This document shows positions 1-7,153 of a stretch of 64,000 nt of DNA, one piece after another (the first letter of the stretch is position 1; every line of letters begins with the position of its first letter). This DNA comes from Bradyrhizobium sp. 1. Lineage in GTDB: Bacteria; Pseudomonadota; Alphaproteobacteria; Rhizobiales; Xanthobacteraceae. The notes below the pieces were generated by a model, which was not told where the DNA came from, did not search any database, and saw nothing but the letters and a program-made list of their open reading frames with translations. Where the stretch lies: contig NZ_JADPJH010000034.1 in the NCBI RefSeq assembly GCF_023073315.1, positions 204,133-268,132 of the forward strand, given 5' to 3'. The position numbers and the translations under genes were made by a program.

Positions 1-338
1 GAGCGGGCCTGGTTCTCGAACGAGCGCTTCCACTCGCGCATCGCGGCCACGAAACACGCCGCCATCGAGTGCGTCGGCTTGGCCGAGAGCGTGCGATAGA
101 GTTCCTCGATCGACTCGCCGGACCAGAACGCCTGCTCGAAACGGTCCATCGAGCGGCGGGTGCGGGCAAACAGGAAGATCTTGTCGATGGCGATCGCCCA
201 GACCCAGACCGAGCAGGCGAGAAGCCCTAGCATCACCGCTTTCACGATCCAGTGAGCCTGCCAGAACAGCGCGATCAGCGACACGTCCGCGGAAGCGGCA
301 ACCGGGAGGGCTGACTGAGCCACGTCGGCCGGATTCAT
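1..338 (-). CDS. tolQ: TolQ, N-terminal part (cut by window edge)
   Basis: TolQ is the proton-channel subunit of the inner-membrane TolQR-TolA motor, which energises the Tol-Pal system during outer-membrane constriction. Only the first 112 residues are in the window. They begin MNPADVAQSALPV, carry a hydrophobic segment at about residues 31-53 ending in IDKIFLF, and continue into the cytoplasmic stretch RRSMDRFEQAFWSG typical of the family. The start is the ATG at 338-336, with GAGAGGA about 8 bases upstream. The gene that normally lies just before tolQ, ybgC, is about 48 kb away at 48787-49245 on the same strand. Identity is clear from the N-terminal sequence. Confidence 0.9.
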   Translation of the reverse strand, partial: MNPADVAQSALPVAASADVSLIALFWQAHWIVKAVMLGLLACSVWVWAIAIDKIFLFARTRRSMDRFEQAFWSGESIEELYRTLSAKPTHSMAACFVAAMREWKRSFENQAR

Positions 339-727
339 AAGCAGTATCCTCTCAAGGCGATCGTTATCCGATGTTCCGCGGCAGCAAATGGCTGCCGGTT
401 CCCCAACAGCCGCGCAAACCAGCGCGGCCGGCAAGCCCGCTCAAAGCCTTGTCTTTCTGGGGTGCAGGGCCTCGTCCAAAGCCGGCCGTCTGCATTCCCT
501 GCCAAGATGTCAAAACTATGGGCCTCGACGACAGCTCCGGGCGCGATTGTCCATAATTACCAGAGCCCGCCGATGGTTAATGCGGGGTTACCAGGGGCGC
601 ATTTGGCTGCGGGAAAGGTAGGCAGCACAGGGGGATGGGGGCGGCGCCGCCCCATCGCAGTCATGCCCCGGCTCTTGACCTAGGCATCCAGTACGCCGCG
701 GCCTCCACGTATCCCCCTTCGGGCCCC
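339..727. other. Non-coding gap upstream of tolQ
   Basis: This 389-base stretch holds no convincing gene; its short open frames overlap one another, lack ribosome sites and resemble nothing known. It should carry the tolQ promoter, reading leftward. A TTGACA hexamer lies on the minus strand at 513-508, but no good -10 follows at normal spacing. A small hairpin (GGCAGC / GCTGCC, 380-396) lies in the tolQ leader. The strongest structure is the GC-rich palindrome at 634-656, listed separately. Confidence 0.5.
634..656 (-). terminator. GC-rich palindrome after the SDR gene, possible terminator
   Basis: A near-perfect palindrome of GATGGGG, a GCGGCGCCGC core and CCCATC lies about 70 bases past the stop of the leftward dehydrogenase gene. 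No T-run follows on either strand, so intrinsic termination is uncertain; it could act as a 3-prime stabilising hairpin. Confidence 0.35.
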
Positions 728-1438
728 TCACCACTTCTCCTTCGACGTCCGCACGTCGAGCTCGAACGACCAGGCGCGTTCGGGCTGGCGGTAGAGGAAG
801 GCGAAGGCATCGACGATGCCCTCGATGTCGATCAGGCTGTCCTCGCGCCCCGCAGCGTCCGGAAAGCGCGAGAAGATCTTGTCGCCGGCGATCGCGCCGT
901 CGACCACGACATGGCCGACATGGATGCCGTCGCTCGCATATTCCTTGGCCATGGCTTGCGCCAGGGTGCGCAGGCCGGCCTTTGACGAGTTGAAGGCACC
1001 ATAGCCGGAGCGTCCGCGCAGCGAGGCGCTGGCGCCGGTGAAGAGCAGCGTTCCCGTCTTCTTCGGCACCATGCGGCGCACTGCCTCGCGGCCAAACAGG
1101 AAGCCACCGAAGCAGACCACGCGCCAGGCCTGCTCGAAATACTCGGCCTCCATCTCGATGATCTTGCCGGGCGTGTTGTTGCCGGCGTTGTAGATGGCGA
1201 GGTCGAGATTTTCACCGGCGGCATCGAACAGTGCAGCGATGTCGCGCTCGCTCGTCGCGTCCGCGACGACGGGAACGGCATTGCCCCCCGCCTTCGTGAT
1301 ATCATCCGCAACGGCCTGCAACGCGGACAACGTCCGGCCCGCGACGATCACCTTGAGTCCGTCGACCGCAAAGCGCTTGCAGAGCCTTGCCCCGAGCCCG
1401 CGGTCCGGGCCGACGCCGATCACGATTGCCGTCTTCAT
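728..1438 (-). CDS. SDR-family protein lacking the catalytic Tyr
   Basis: Short-chain dehydrogenase/reductase fold, 236 residues, cytosolic. The nucleotide-binding glycine motif is GVGPDRGLG (8-16) and the NAG motif sits at 84-86 (AIYNAGNN). At the active site, where classical SDRs have YxxxK, the sequence is GYGAFNSSK: Lys153 is present but the residue four before it is Phe149, and the nearest Tyr is 146. The codon is TTC on the minus strand, so the change is not a translation slip. This may be an atypical SDR that binds NAD(P) without ordinary catalysis, or one using Tyr146. Start ATG at 1438. It lies 24 bases downstream of the cysE-like gene on the same strand, so the two are probably co-transcribed. 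Substrate unknown. Confidence 0.75.
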   Translation of the reverse strand: MKTAIVIGVGPDRGLGARLCKRFAVDGLKVIVAGRTLSALQAVADDITKAGGNAVPVVADATSERDIAALFDAAGENLDLAIYNAGNNTPGKIIEMEAEYFEQAWRVVCFGGFLFGREAVRRMVPKKTGTLLFTGASASLRGRSGYGAFNSSKAGLRTLAQAMAKEYASDGIHVGHVVVDGAIAGDKIFSRFPDAAGREDSLIDIEGIVDAFAFLYRQPERAWSFELDVRTSKEKW

Positions 1439-1462
1439 TGCACGTCTCCGAAGATTGAAGGG

Positions 1463-2233
1463 TCAGGCCGCGGAAGCCGGTTCGGGGCAGTTGGTCAGCC
1501 GCGCGGGATTGCCGACCGCGGTGCAGCCTGCGGGAATGTCCGACGTCACGACCGTATCGGCGCCGATCTTCGCAAATTCGCCGATGCCGATGTCGCCGAG
1601 GATGGTTGCACCGCCGCCGATGAAAACGCCGCGGCCGATGCGCGGCGAGCGCGCCGGCAGCTCGCCACGACGGCCGATGCTAACGTTCTGGAGGATAGTG
1701 ACGTCGTCGCCGATCACCACATTGGCGCCGATCACGATGCCGGTGGCGTGGTCGAGATAGACGGACGAACCGATATGTGCGGCGGGATGAATGCTGACTT
1801 GCAAGACGTTCGACGCCTCGTTCTGGAACAGCAGCGCGGCATCGCGATGGTCGCGGCGCCAGAGCCAGTTCGAGACGCGCCAGGCCTGCAGCGCGACATA
1901 GCCCTTGTAATGCAGCAGCGGCGGCAGCAGGTCAGCGATGGCGGGATCGCGGCGTGCGATCGCCTGCAAGTCCTGGCTGGCCAATTCGACCAGGTCCGGC
2001 GCGTCATGAAAGGCGTCGCGGGAAAAGGACGTGAAGCGCGCGCGCTCGGTGGCGCCGCTGCCAAGCCGCTGCCCGATCAGATCGGCCAGGGCGCCGGCAA
2101 AATCATCATGCGCGAGAACGGCGCTCGCAACGGCCTGGCCGAAGACGGGATCGGCAGCCGCCGCACGCTCCGCTTCGCCGCGGATCGCCTGCCAGAAGCT
2201 GTCGCTCGCCTTGGTCGCAGCTTCGGCCATCAC
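1463..2233 (-). CDS. cysE: Serine O-acetyltransferase (CysE-like)
   Basis: Makes O-acetyl-L-serine from serine and acetyl-CoA, the committed step of cysteine synthesis. The 256-residue protein has the helical SATase N-terminal domain (FWQAIRGEAERAAAADP, HYKGYVALQAWR) followed by left-handed beta-helix hexapeptide repeats from about residue 150. The catalytic region SIHPAAHIG...YLDHATGIVIGAN carries the family His residues, and the C-terminus GNPARL is typical. The protein starts with two Met codons (2233 and 2230) and either may be used. The SDR gene follows 24 bases downstream. Whether this is the housekeeping cysteine enzyme or a paralogue cannot be told from the window. Confidence 0.87.
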   Translation of the reverse strand: MMAEAATKASDSFWQAIRGEAERAAAADPVFGQAVASAVLAHDDFAGALADLIGQRLGSGATERARFTSFSRDAFHDAPDLVELASQDLQAIARRDPAIADLLPPLLHYKGYVALQAWRVSNWLWRRDHRDAALLFQNEASNVLQVSIHPAAHIGSSVYLDHATGIVIGANVVIGDDVTILQNVSIGRRGELPARSPRIGRGVFIGGGATILGDIGIGEFAKIGADTVVTSDIPAGCTAVGNPARLTNCPEPASAA

Positions 2234-2360
2234 CGCCTCCGGTCCGTCGCACCCCGTAACGGCGAATATAGGCGGTCCGGATCAAGGCGCCAGTGATGCC
2301 GGCGGGAGGCAACTGCTCGCAAAGCGACCGGAGCATCACGAACCTTTGGCCGGCAATCTC

Positions 2361-2403
2361 CCAAAAACCAAACCGCCCGCCTGCGGGGTGCGCAAGCGGG
2401 CGG
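2361..2403 (-). terminator. Intrinsic terminator after the DUF2852 gene
   Basis: Perfect 8-bp stem CCGCCCGC (2373-2380) / GCGGGCGG (2396-2403). Read on the minus strand it is followed by TTTGGTTTTTGG (2372-2361). It lies about 90 bases past the leftward DUF2852 stop codon and before the cysE-like start, so it fits termination of the DUF2852 transcript. Confidence 0.6.
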
Positions 2404-2459
2404 CTCGGGGCCATCAGGACTTTGGGGCATGCGCCTGAAGGCTTTGAGAGGTGTCAGCC

Positions 2460-2498
2460 CTTCAAGTTCAACCTTGAAGTTCAGCCTTGAAGTTCAGC
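2460..2498. repeat. Three 13-bp tandem repeats across a stop codon
   Basis: Two identical copies of CTTGAAGTTCAGC (2473-2485 and 2486-2498) follow a diverged copy, CTTCAAGTTCAAC (2460-2472). The last copy spans the stop codon of the leftward DUF2852 gene (2494-2496). The first and second copies can pair as a hairpin (CTTCAAG / CTTGAAG). Repeat-number change would alter the 3-prime end of that transcript. Confidence 0.7.
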
Positions 2499-2985
2499 CT
2501 TGCGGCTGGTCGGTCGGCGGCGGGGTCGGGCGCGTCTTGTGCTGCGCCATGAACTGGTCGAACTCTGCCTTGTCCTTGGCGTGACGCAGACGGTCGAGGA
2601 AGTTCTTGAACTCGACCTGCTCTTCCTCGAGCCGCTGCAGCGTCTCGGTGCGGTATTCATCGAAGGCACGGTTGCCGGAGGACGGCGGGCCGAAGCCAAA
2701 GCCGAAGCCATGGCGCTCCATGCGGCCGCGCATGCGGTCCATCTTGTACTGCATCCGCTCCATCTTGTTCTGCCAGCGGTCCTGATTGCTCCAGCACGAC
2801 ATTCTTCTGCTCCCGAGTGTGAAAAAGAGAAGGGCAAGTCCGATCGGCCACCAGATGATGAAGCCGAGGATGGTCACGGCAATCCAGCCGGGATGCCATG
2901 GCGTGTTGAGCATGCGGGGACGCTCGTATTGTTGGTCTTGGTCCGAAGGGCCGCGCCAGCGATTGACATCAGCGGTGTAGGCCAT
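2494..2985 (-). CDS. DUF2852 small membrane protein
   Basis: DUF2852 protein of 163 residues, a family of unknown function found in alphaproteobacteria. One hydrophobic segment at about 34-57 (GWIAVTILGFIIWWPIGLA) is followed by a Met/Arg-rich amphipathic stretch (70-92), a GFGFGFG run at 93-99, a charged helix (YRTETLQRLEEEQVEF) and a Pro-rich tail. The chosen start, ATG 2985, has GGAG about 10 bases upstream; an upstream in-frame start at 3033 would put the operator-like dyad at 3021-3039 inside the gene and is unlikely. It lies 121 bases downstream of a TetR gene on the same strand, and both starts carry the same 19-bp dyad, which suggests control by that TetR. Confidence 0.78.
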   Translation of the reverse strand: MAYTADVNRWRGPSDQDQQYERPRMLNTPWHPGWIAVTILGFIIWWPIGLALLFFTLGSRRMSCWSNQDRWQNKMERMQYKMDRMRGRMERHGFGFGFGPPSSGNRAFDEYRTETLQRLEEEQVEFKNFLDRLRHAKDKAEFDQFMAQHKTRPTPPPTDQPQG

Positions 2986-3020
2986 TTCCGATCTCCATGA
3001 CGGCGTCTGAGCCGTTGTGA

Positions 3021-3039
3021 ATGTAAATAACATTTACAT
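3021..3039. promoter_or_regulatory. TetR-type operator upstream of DUF2852 gene
   Basis: Perfect inverted repeat ATGTAAAT-AAC-ATTTACAT, 19 bp, 36 bases before the DUF2852 start. The half-sites ATGTAAA / TTTACAT match those of the dyad at the neighbouring TetR start (3858-3876), so both are probably sites for that regulator. Confidence 0.7.
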
Positions 3040-3106
3040 AGCTAAATCATCCCGCGATTTTGTCAAGCCGACCACCCGACAGGGGCGCGGGATTATTTGC
3101 GCAACT

Positions 3107-3859
3107 TTATTTCGGCTTGCCCCAAGGACCACCCGGAGTACCGCCGGGCGGCACGCCAGAACCGGAGGCCGCCTCCGGTGGCACCGGTGGCGGCTCAGCG
3201 CCTTTCGCCGGAGCACGGCGGTCGGTCGGGAAGCCGAGGCCGCGCAGATAGATCAGCACCTCGGCCTCGAGCAGCTCGTCCGGTGACATCGGCAGTTTTC
3301 GCCGCGCGGCATCGCCGCGGGAGAACAGCGAGGCGACGCCATGCGCCATCGACCAGATGTGCAGGGCCATCATCATGGCGGGTGGCCGAGGCGCGCCCCG
3401 AGGCGCGAGCGCCGCAAGGCGCTCGGCGGCGGCGCGAATGACATTAAAAGCGCGCTCGCTGGCGGCCTGCAGCGCCGGATTGGCGTCGACCGGCAGGCCG
3501 GATTCGAACATCGCATTGTAGAAGGCCGGCTCCTCGCGGGCGAAGGCGAGATAGGCCCTTCCGACACGCTCGAACGCGGTGACGGTGTCGGGGCGCCCGT
3601 CATCCCAGGCCCCGGTCAGGCGCGACTCGAACTGCTCGAAGCCACGCTGGGCGATCGAGGACAGCAGTTCGTCGCGATCGCGGAAATGGCGATACGGCGC
3701 CGCAGCGCTGACGCCGGCCATGCGCGCGGCATCGGCGAAGGTGAAGCCGGCCGCGCCCTTCTCGGCGATCAACCCGAGGGCGGCTTGCAACAGCGCTTCC
3801 TTCAGATTGCCGTGGTGATAGCCGCGCTCCGCGCGGCGCTCTTCCTTGCGCCAGCTCAT
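3107..3859 (-). CDS. TetR/AcrR-family regulator
   Basis: Transcriptional repressor of 250 residues. The N-terminal helix-turn-helix at about 15-62 includes YHHGNLKEALLQAALGLIAE and AARMAGVSAAAPYRHFRDRDE, and a C-terminal ligand domain of WHG type follows. The last 35 residues are a low-complexity Pro/Gly tail (PPPVPPEAASGSGVPPGG) that probably adds no fold. The start ATG at 3859 lies inside a 19-bp dyad, an arrangement that suits autorepression. The DUF2852 gene downstream has the same dyad. The ligand is unknown; the genes around it give no efflux pump or enzyme that would suggest one. Confidence 0.85.
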   Translation of the reverse strand: MSWRKEERRAERGYHHGNLKEALLQAALGLIAEKGAAGFTFADAARMAGVSAAAPYRHFRDRDELLSSIAQRGFEQFESRLTGAWDDGRPDTVTAFERVGRAYLAFAREEPAFYNAMFESGLPVDANPALQAASERAFNVIRAAAERLAALAPRGAPRPPAMMMALHIWSMAHGVASLFSRGDAARRKLPMSPDELLEAEVLIYLRGLGFPTDRRAPAKGAEPPPVPPEAASGSGVPPGGTPGGPWGKPK

Positions 3860-3876
3860 GTGAACGAGCTTTACAT
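3858..3876. promoter_or_regulatory. Operator overlapping the TetR start codon
   Basis: Inverted repeat ATGTGAA-CGAGC-TTTACAT, 19 bp with one mismatch between arms; the TetR initiation codon lies at its left edge. It has the same spacing and half-site as the dyad at 3021-3039, which supports autoregulation by the TetR protein. Confidence 0.65.
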
Positions 3877-3987
3877 GAGCCGGGCGTGAAGGTCACTAGC
3901 GGCGAGCGGGAAGTGATTAACTCCGTACTTCCACGGGCCACCGGGCCGATGAGCCAGCATCGCGCCCGGAATCGGCCTCGCCAGAAG

Positions 3988-4353
3988 CTACATCTGCGGA
4001 ATCGGCATCACGGGCATGACCTCAACGGCCTCACCCGGGAAGATCGCAAAATGCGGATGGTTCTCGAACAGTTTTGCGGCCTCCTCCTGTGAGGCGGCCC
4101 GCACCACCGTGAAACCGGTCAGCGCGTTGCTCATCTCGGTGACGCCGTTTCCGTCGATCCGGCGGGTCTTGCCGAGCGGACCGCCCAGCTCGACGATAAC
4201 ATCCTTGTGCTTCTCGACCCAGCCGTGCCAGCCGGCCATGCCCTCACGCTCTTTCGCCTTGCGCTCGGCCTCGGGAAGCGCATTCCAAGCGGCCATTTTC
4301 GGTCCGCTCATGCTGCCGAGATAAACGGCGAGGAATTTGTGTTCGGTGCTCAT
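3988..4353 (-). CDS. YCII-related protein
   Basis: Single-domain YCII-like protein of 121 residues with a dimeric ferredoxin-like fold (HKFLAVYLGSMSGPKMAAW, then FTVVRAASQEEAAKLFENH and FPGEAVEVMPVMPI). Function is not established for this subgroup. It lies 52 bases downstream of another YCII protein (4406-4810) on the same strand, so it is probably the second gene of a transcript started at the ECF-type promoter at 4877-4903. Start ATG at 4353. Family is fairly clear; role is unknown. Confidence 0.78.
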   Translation of the reverse strand: MSTEHKFLAVYLGSMSGPKMAAWNALPEAERKAKEREGMAGWHGWVEKHKDVIVELGGPLGKTRRIDGNGVTEMSNALTGFTVVRAASQEEAAKLFENHPHFAIFPGEAVEVMPVMPIPQM

Positions 4354-4405
4354 CGGCTCTCTCCTTGTTGATGGATCGACTACGGCCGCGACGTGATCGC
4401 GGCAG

Positions 4406-4810
4406 CTATCTCTTCAGGCCGTCGAAACCGGCGGCGGCCGCTTGCACGTCAGGCGGAAAGTCGGACATTTCCTGCACCTGCCGGATCTCGATGATCTCGT
4501 TGGCGGAGGCCGGGCACTTCTTGGCCCAGGCGATCGCTTCCGCGCGCGAATCCACCTCGATCATCCAGTAGCCGCCCAGAACTTCCTTGGATTCAGCGAA
4601 GGGGCCGTCGGTGACGACGGGTGCGCCGGACGCAAACGAGACGCGCGCGCCCGTCGATGGCGGGTGCAGGCCGTCGAGCGTGATCAGGATGCCGGCATCC
4701 TTCAGCGCTTCGTTGTAGCGCATCATCGCGGCGACGCGTTCGGGATCGAGTTGGACGTCCGCCGGCGCGCTCTCGTAGCCGAGCGGGATCATGAGCATCA
4801 TGAATCGCAT
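4406..4810 (-). CDS. YCII/DGPF-domain protein
   Basis: Protein of 134 residues in the YCII-related family. It has the DGPF signature in VTDGPFAESKEVLGGYW, plus the N-terminal strand MRFMMLMIPLGYESAP and the His-containing loop GLHPPSTGARV. DGPF proteins are the usual genomic partners of ECF42 sigma factors; their biochemical role is unsettled. The start ATG at 4810 was preferred over upstream in-frame codons because the conserved strand begins there and AGGACC precedes it. A TGTCGG-N17-CGTC element lies 67 bases upstream, identical in its hexamer and tetramer to those before three other genes in this section. Possible role in oxidative or solvent stress, by association only. Confidence 0.85.
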   Translation of the reverse strand: MRFMMLMIPLGYESAPADVQLDPERVAAMMRYNEALKDAGILITLDGLHPPSTGARVSFASGAPVVTDGPFAESKEVLGGYWMIEVDSRAEAIAWAKKCPASANEIIEIRQVQEMSDFPPDVQAAAAGFDGLKR

Positions 4811-4876
4811 GGTGAGGTCCTGTTTCTTCGCTGCGTGGGCGCTGGAGGATCTGTCCGGCCCATACTCCCAATTCAA

Positions 4877-4903
4877 GACGAACGGCCTTCTACAAGACCG
4901 ACA
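4877..4903 (-). promoter_or_regulatory. ECF42-type promoter, copy 1
   Basis: On the minus strand TGTCGG (4903-4898), 17 bases, then CGTC (4880-4877), upstream of the DGPF gene that starts at 4810. From memory, the published ECF42 consensus is TGTCGA for the -35 and CGA/TC for the -10. The same hexamer, spacing and tetramer occur at 5338-5364, 8159-8185 and 9902-9928. Confidence 0.75.
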
Positions 4904-4940
4904 TGGCTGTGAAAATTATTTCGAAGGTTGTTGCGCCGCG

Positions 4941-5306
4941 CTAACGGGGTTGCGGCAGGAACCGGCCGTGCTGGAAGGCGGCGCCGAAATACACCTCGAT
5001 GCGGCGGATCTTGTCAGCGGCGAAGGTGAAGAACTCGGTGTTGCGAAAGCTCCTGCCATCTGTCGCCAGGCAGTGATAGGTGACGAAGGCTTCGTTGCCG
5101 GCGACGAAGATGCGCTCGATGTCGTGGCGCACGATCCAACCGGTGTCTTTCCAGCAGCGCTCGAAATAGGTCGCCTTGTCGAGGTCATCGTCGAACGGGC
5201 TGGTGAAACGGAAGTCGTCGGCCAGCGCGGCACTGACCTGCTGCCGGTCGTTGGCAAGATAGGCGGCGAAGAGGCTTCGAATCAGGTGTTCGCGGTTCTC
5301 GGTCAT
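4941..5306 (-). CDS. SnoaL-like (NTF2-fold) protein
   Basis: Protein of 121 residues with the NTF2/SnoaL cone fold: an N-terminal helix (REHLIRSLFAAYLANDRQ), the strand FRFTSPFDDDLDKATYFERC, then FVTYHCLATDGRSFRNTEF and a C-terminal strand IRRIEVYFGAAF. Such proteins are small enzymes or ligand-binding domains acting on hydrophobic substrates; no specific reaction can be read here. Start ATG at 5306 with GGGAGG upstream; the longer in-frame extension to 5447 is Arg-rich and would run through the promoter. A TGTCGG-N17-CGTC element lies 32 bases upstream, placing it in the sigma-factor regulon of this section. Confidence 0.78.
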   Translation of the reverse strand: MTENREHLIRSLFAAYLANDRQQVSAALADDFRFTSPFDDDLDKATYFERCWKDTGWIVRHDIERIFVAGNEAFVTYHCLATDGRSFRNTEFFTFAADKIRRIEVYFGAAFQHGRFLPQPR

Positions 5307-5337
5307 TGGTGGCCTCCCTGAAGGACGTCTTCTCGAA

Positions 5338-5364
5338 GACGATTCACGCACGACCGCGCCGACA
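5338..5364 (-). promoter_or_regulatory. ECF42-type promoter, copy 2
   Basis: On the minus strand TGTCGG (5364-5359), 17 bases, CGTC (5341-5338), ending 32 bases before the SnoaL-like start at 5306. Spacing and both boxes are the same as in the other three copies. Confidence 0.75.
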
Positions 5365-5461
5365 TCCGCACACCGCGAAGCCCGCCGAGGCCTTTCTCGC
5401 CGAGACCAAAGCGCAGTAAAAGGAACGCAACCAGCCTTCTCGAACACAGGATAAATCGCCC

Positions 5462-6250
5462 ATGCCCGCCTCCCCGCAGAAAGTCGCCCTCGTCACCGGA
5501 GCCGCGCGCGGCATCGGGCTTGCGACCGCGAAGAAGTTCCTTGGCGAGGGCTGGCGCGTGGCGCTGCTCGACATCCAAGGCGAGTTGCTCGACCGCGCGG
5601 TCGCCGGGATCGGCGAGAGCGAGGCGACGCTGGCGCTGACTTGCGACGTCTCGGACACGGATGCGGTTGCTGCCGCGATGAAAACGGTCGAGCAGCGGTT
5701 CGGCCGGCTCGATGCGCTGGTCAACAATGCCGGCATCGCCGTGTTCGCGCCGCTGATGGACACGTCGGAGACCGACTGGCGCCGCGTGCTCGAGGTCAAC
5801 CTCACCGGCCCGTTCCTCTGCACCAAGGCCGCGGTGCCCTTGATGCGCGAGGCCGATGGCGGCGCCATCGTCAACATCACCTCGATCTCGGCCGTGCGCG
5901 CCTCGACGCTGCGCTCGGCCTACGGAACCAGCAAGGCGGGCCTTGCCCATCTCACCAAGCAGCTGGCGGTCGAGCTTGCCTCACTCAACATCCGCGTCAA
6001 CGCGGTCGCGCCGGGGCCGGTCGACACCGCGATGGCGAAGCAGGTCCACACCAAAGAGATCCGCGCCGACTATCACGACGCCATTCCGCTCAACCGCTAC
6101 GGTTTGGAGGAGGAACTCGCCGAAGCGATCTACTTCCTGTGCTCGGAACGATCGAGCTACATCACCGGCCAAATTTTAGCCGTCGATGGCGGCTTCGATG
6201 CGGCCGGCATCGGCCTGCCGACGCTGCGCGGGCATAGGCGGAACGGCTAG
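5462..6250 (+). CDS. SDR-family oxidoreductase (FabG-like)
   Basis: Classical short-chain dehydrogenase of 262 residues using NAD(P)H. All signature elements are present: TGAARGIG (12-19), NNAG (88-91), the Ser-Tyr-Lys triad with YGTSK at 154-158, and the C-terminal YITGQILAVDGGF segment. It resembles 3-oxoacyl-ACP reductase and glucose-1-dehydrogenase-like enzymes, but the substrate cannot be read from sequence. It is read rightward between two leftward blocks of the ECF module and has no copy of that promoter motif. A palindromic repeat begins 11 bases after its stop. Confidence 0.83.
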   Translation: MPASPQKVALVTGAARGIGLATAKKFLGEGWRVALLDIQGELLDRAVAGIGESEATLALTCDVSDTDAVAAAMKTVEQRFGRLDALVNNAGIAVFAPLMDTSETDWRRVLEVNLTGPFLCTKAAVPLMREADGGAIVNITSISAVRASTLRSAYGTSKAGLAHLTKQLAVELASLNIRVNAVAPGPVDTAMAKQVHTKEIRADYHDAIPLNRYGLEEELAEAIYFLCSERSSYITGQILAVDGGFDAAGIGLPTLRGHRRNG

Positions 6251-6261
6251 GCACGGGAATT

Positions 6262-6345
6262 GTAGGGTGGGCAAAGCGCAGCGTGCCCACCAACTTGCCT
6301 CAAACGCGGAGAGATGGTGGGCACGCTACGCTTTGCCCACCCTAC
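6262..6345. repeat. Palindromic intergenic repeat, GTAGGGTGGGC family
   Basis: Two 31-base arms (6262-6292 and 6315-6345) are inverted copies with a single mismatch; each begins GTAGGGTGGGCAAAGCG when read from the outside. A related element lies at 59430-59520. Elements of this type are dispersed in Bradyrhizobium genomes. Here it lies between two rightward genes and runs up to just before the 145-residue protein gene. Confidence 0.85.
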
Positions 6346-6369
6346 GGCACCGCATTCGTGGAGTGCATC

Positions 6370-6807
6370 ATGCGACGCGTCACCGTCCTCAAAGCCCTGT
6401 TGCTCGTCGCGCCCCTGCTCGCCTCCGCGCCCGCCGCGGCCGAGATCCGCATCATCCAGTCGCCGGGCGGACAGGTCGGGCCGTTCCTCGACCTGTTCGA
6501 GAAGGTGCGCGAGAGCGGCGAGCGCGTGGTGATCGACGGTCCCTGCCTGTCGGCCTGCACGCTGGTGCTGAGCATCGTGCCGGGCGAGCGCATCTGTGTC
6601 ACGAAGCGCGCCGTGCTCGGCTTCCATGCTGCGCGATCGGTTGACTGGCGCGGGCGCTTTTCAGCCGAGCCGGAAGCCTCCGAAGCGGTGCTCGAGGCCT
6701 ATCCCGGTCCGGTGCGCGACTGGATCAGCCGCCGTGGCGGTCTCACCTCGCGCCTGCTGGTGTTGAAGGGGCGCGACCTCGCCGCGATCTATCCGCGCTG
6801 TCGTTGA
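6370..6807 (+). CDS. Secreted ClpP-like (COG3904-type) small protein
   Basis: Protein of 145 residues with an N-terminal signal peptide (VLKALLLVAPLLASAPAAA), so probably periplasmic. The mature part has IIQSPGGQVGPFL (SPGG at 31-34), GPCLSACTLVL with Ser61, and AVLGFHAARS with His86. This is the arrangement seen in ClpP/SppA-like proteins, where SPGG begins the oxyanion region, SAC holds the nucleophile and GFH the base. The protein is short and no third catalytic residue is obvious, so activity is uncertain. The start ATG 6370 was chosen because upstream in-frame codons lie in the palindromic repeat. No partner gene is evident. Confidence 0.72.
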   Translation: MRRVTVLKALLLVAPLLASAPAAAEIRIIQSPGGQVGPFLDLFEKVRESGERVVIDGPCLSACTLVLSIVPGERICVTKRAVLGFHAARSVDWRGRFSAEPEASEAVLEAYPGPVRDWISRRGGLTSRLLVLKGRDLAAIYPRCR

Positions 6808-6835
6808 GGGGGCGACCGCCAGACGGGTCAGTCTT

Positions 6836-6928
6836 CTAAAACAGATATTGAATCATCGGCGCCAGCTTCGCGCTTGCGCAGATGAGCATCCCCCAAAGAG
6901 CAAAATTGATCTGTAGCGCCGTCGCCAT
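6836..6928 (-). CDS. Putative 30-residue hydrophobic small protein
   Basis: A short leftward open frame encodes 30 residues, beginning MATALQINFALWGMLICASA and ending MIQYLF; nearly all are hydrophobic or small, as in a single membrane span. A strong purine-rich ribosome site, GGAAGGGGAG, precedes the ATG at 6928. The frame sits alone in a gap between the ClpP-like gene and the VOC gene. No function or known family is recognised. It could be a chance frame, but the ribosome site and composition make translation plausible. Confidence 0.45.
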   Translation of the reverse strand: MATALQINFALWGMLICASAKLAPMIQYLF

Positions 6929-7153
6929 CGGCCGCTCCCCTTCCAAGTTACGTCCATCCCGATGTGTAGAATTTGTGAATGAATGATTAGCGATTTTGAC
7001 CCGCGGTTCACAGCCTAATATTGCGCCAGTTGTTGTGCGATGCGATCCGACGAGAACGACCGGCCGATCCGGCCGTGATGTGACGATCCGCTGCCTGTCC
7101 CGCTTCCCGTAGCAACGGAAAGCGGAACACGGCGCATCAGGCGACCTCGCCTG

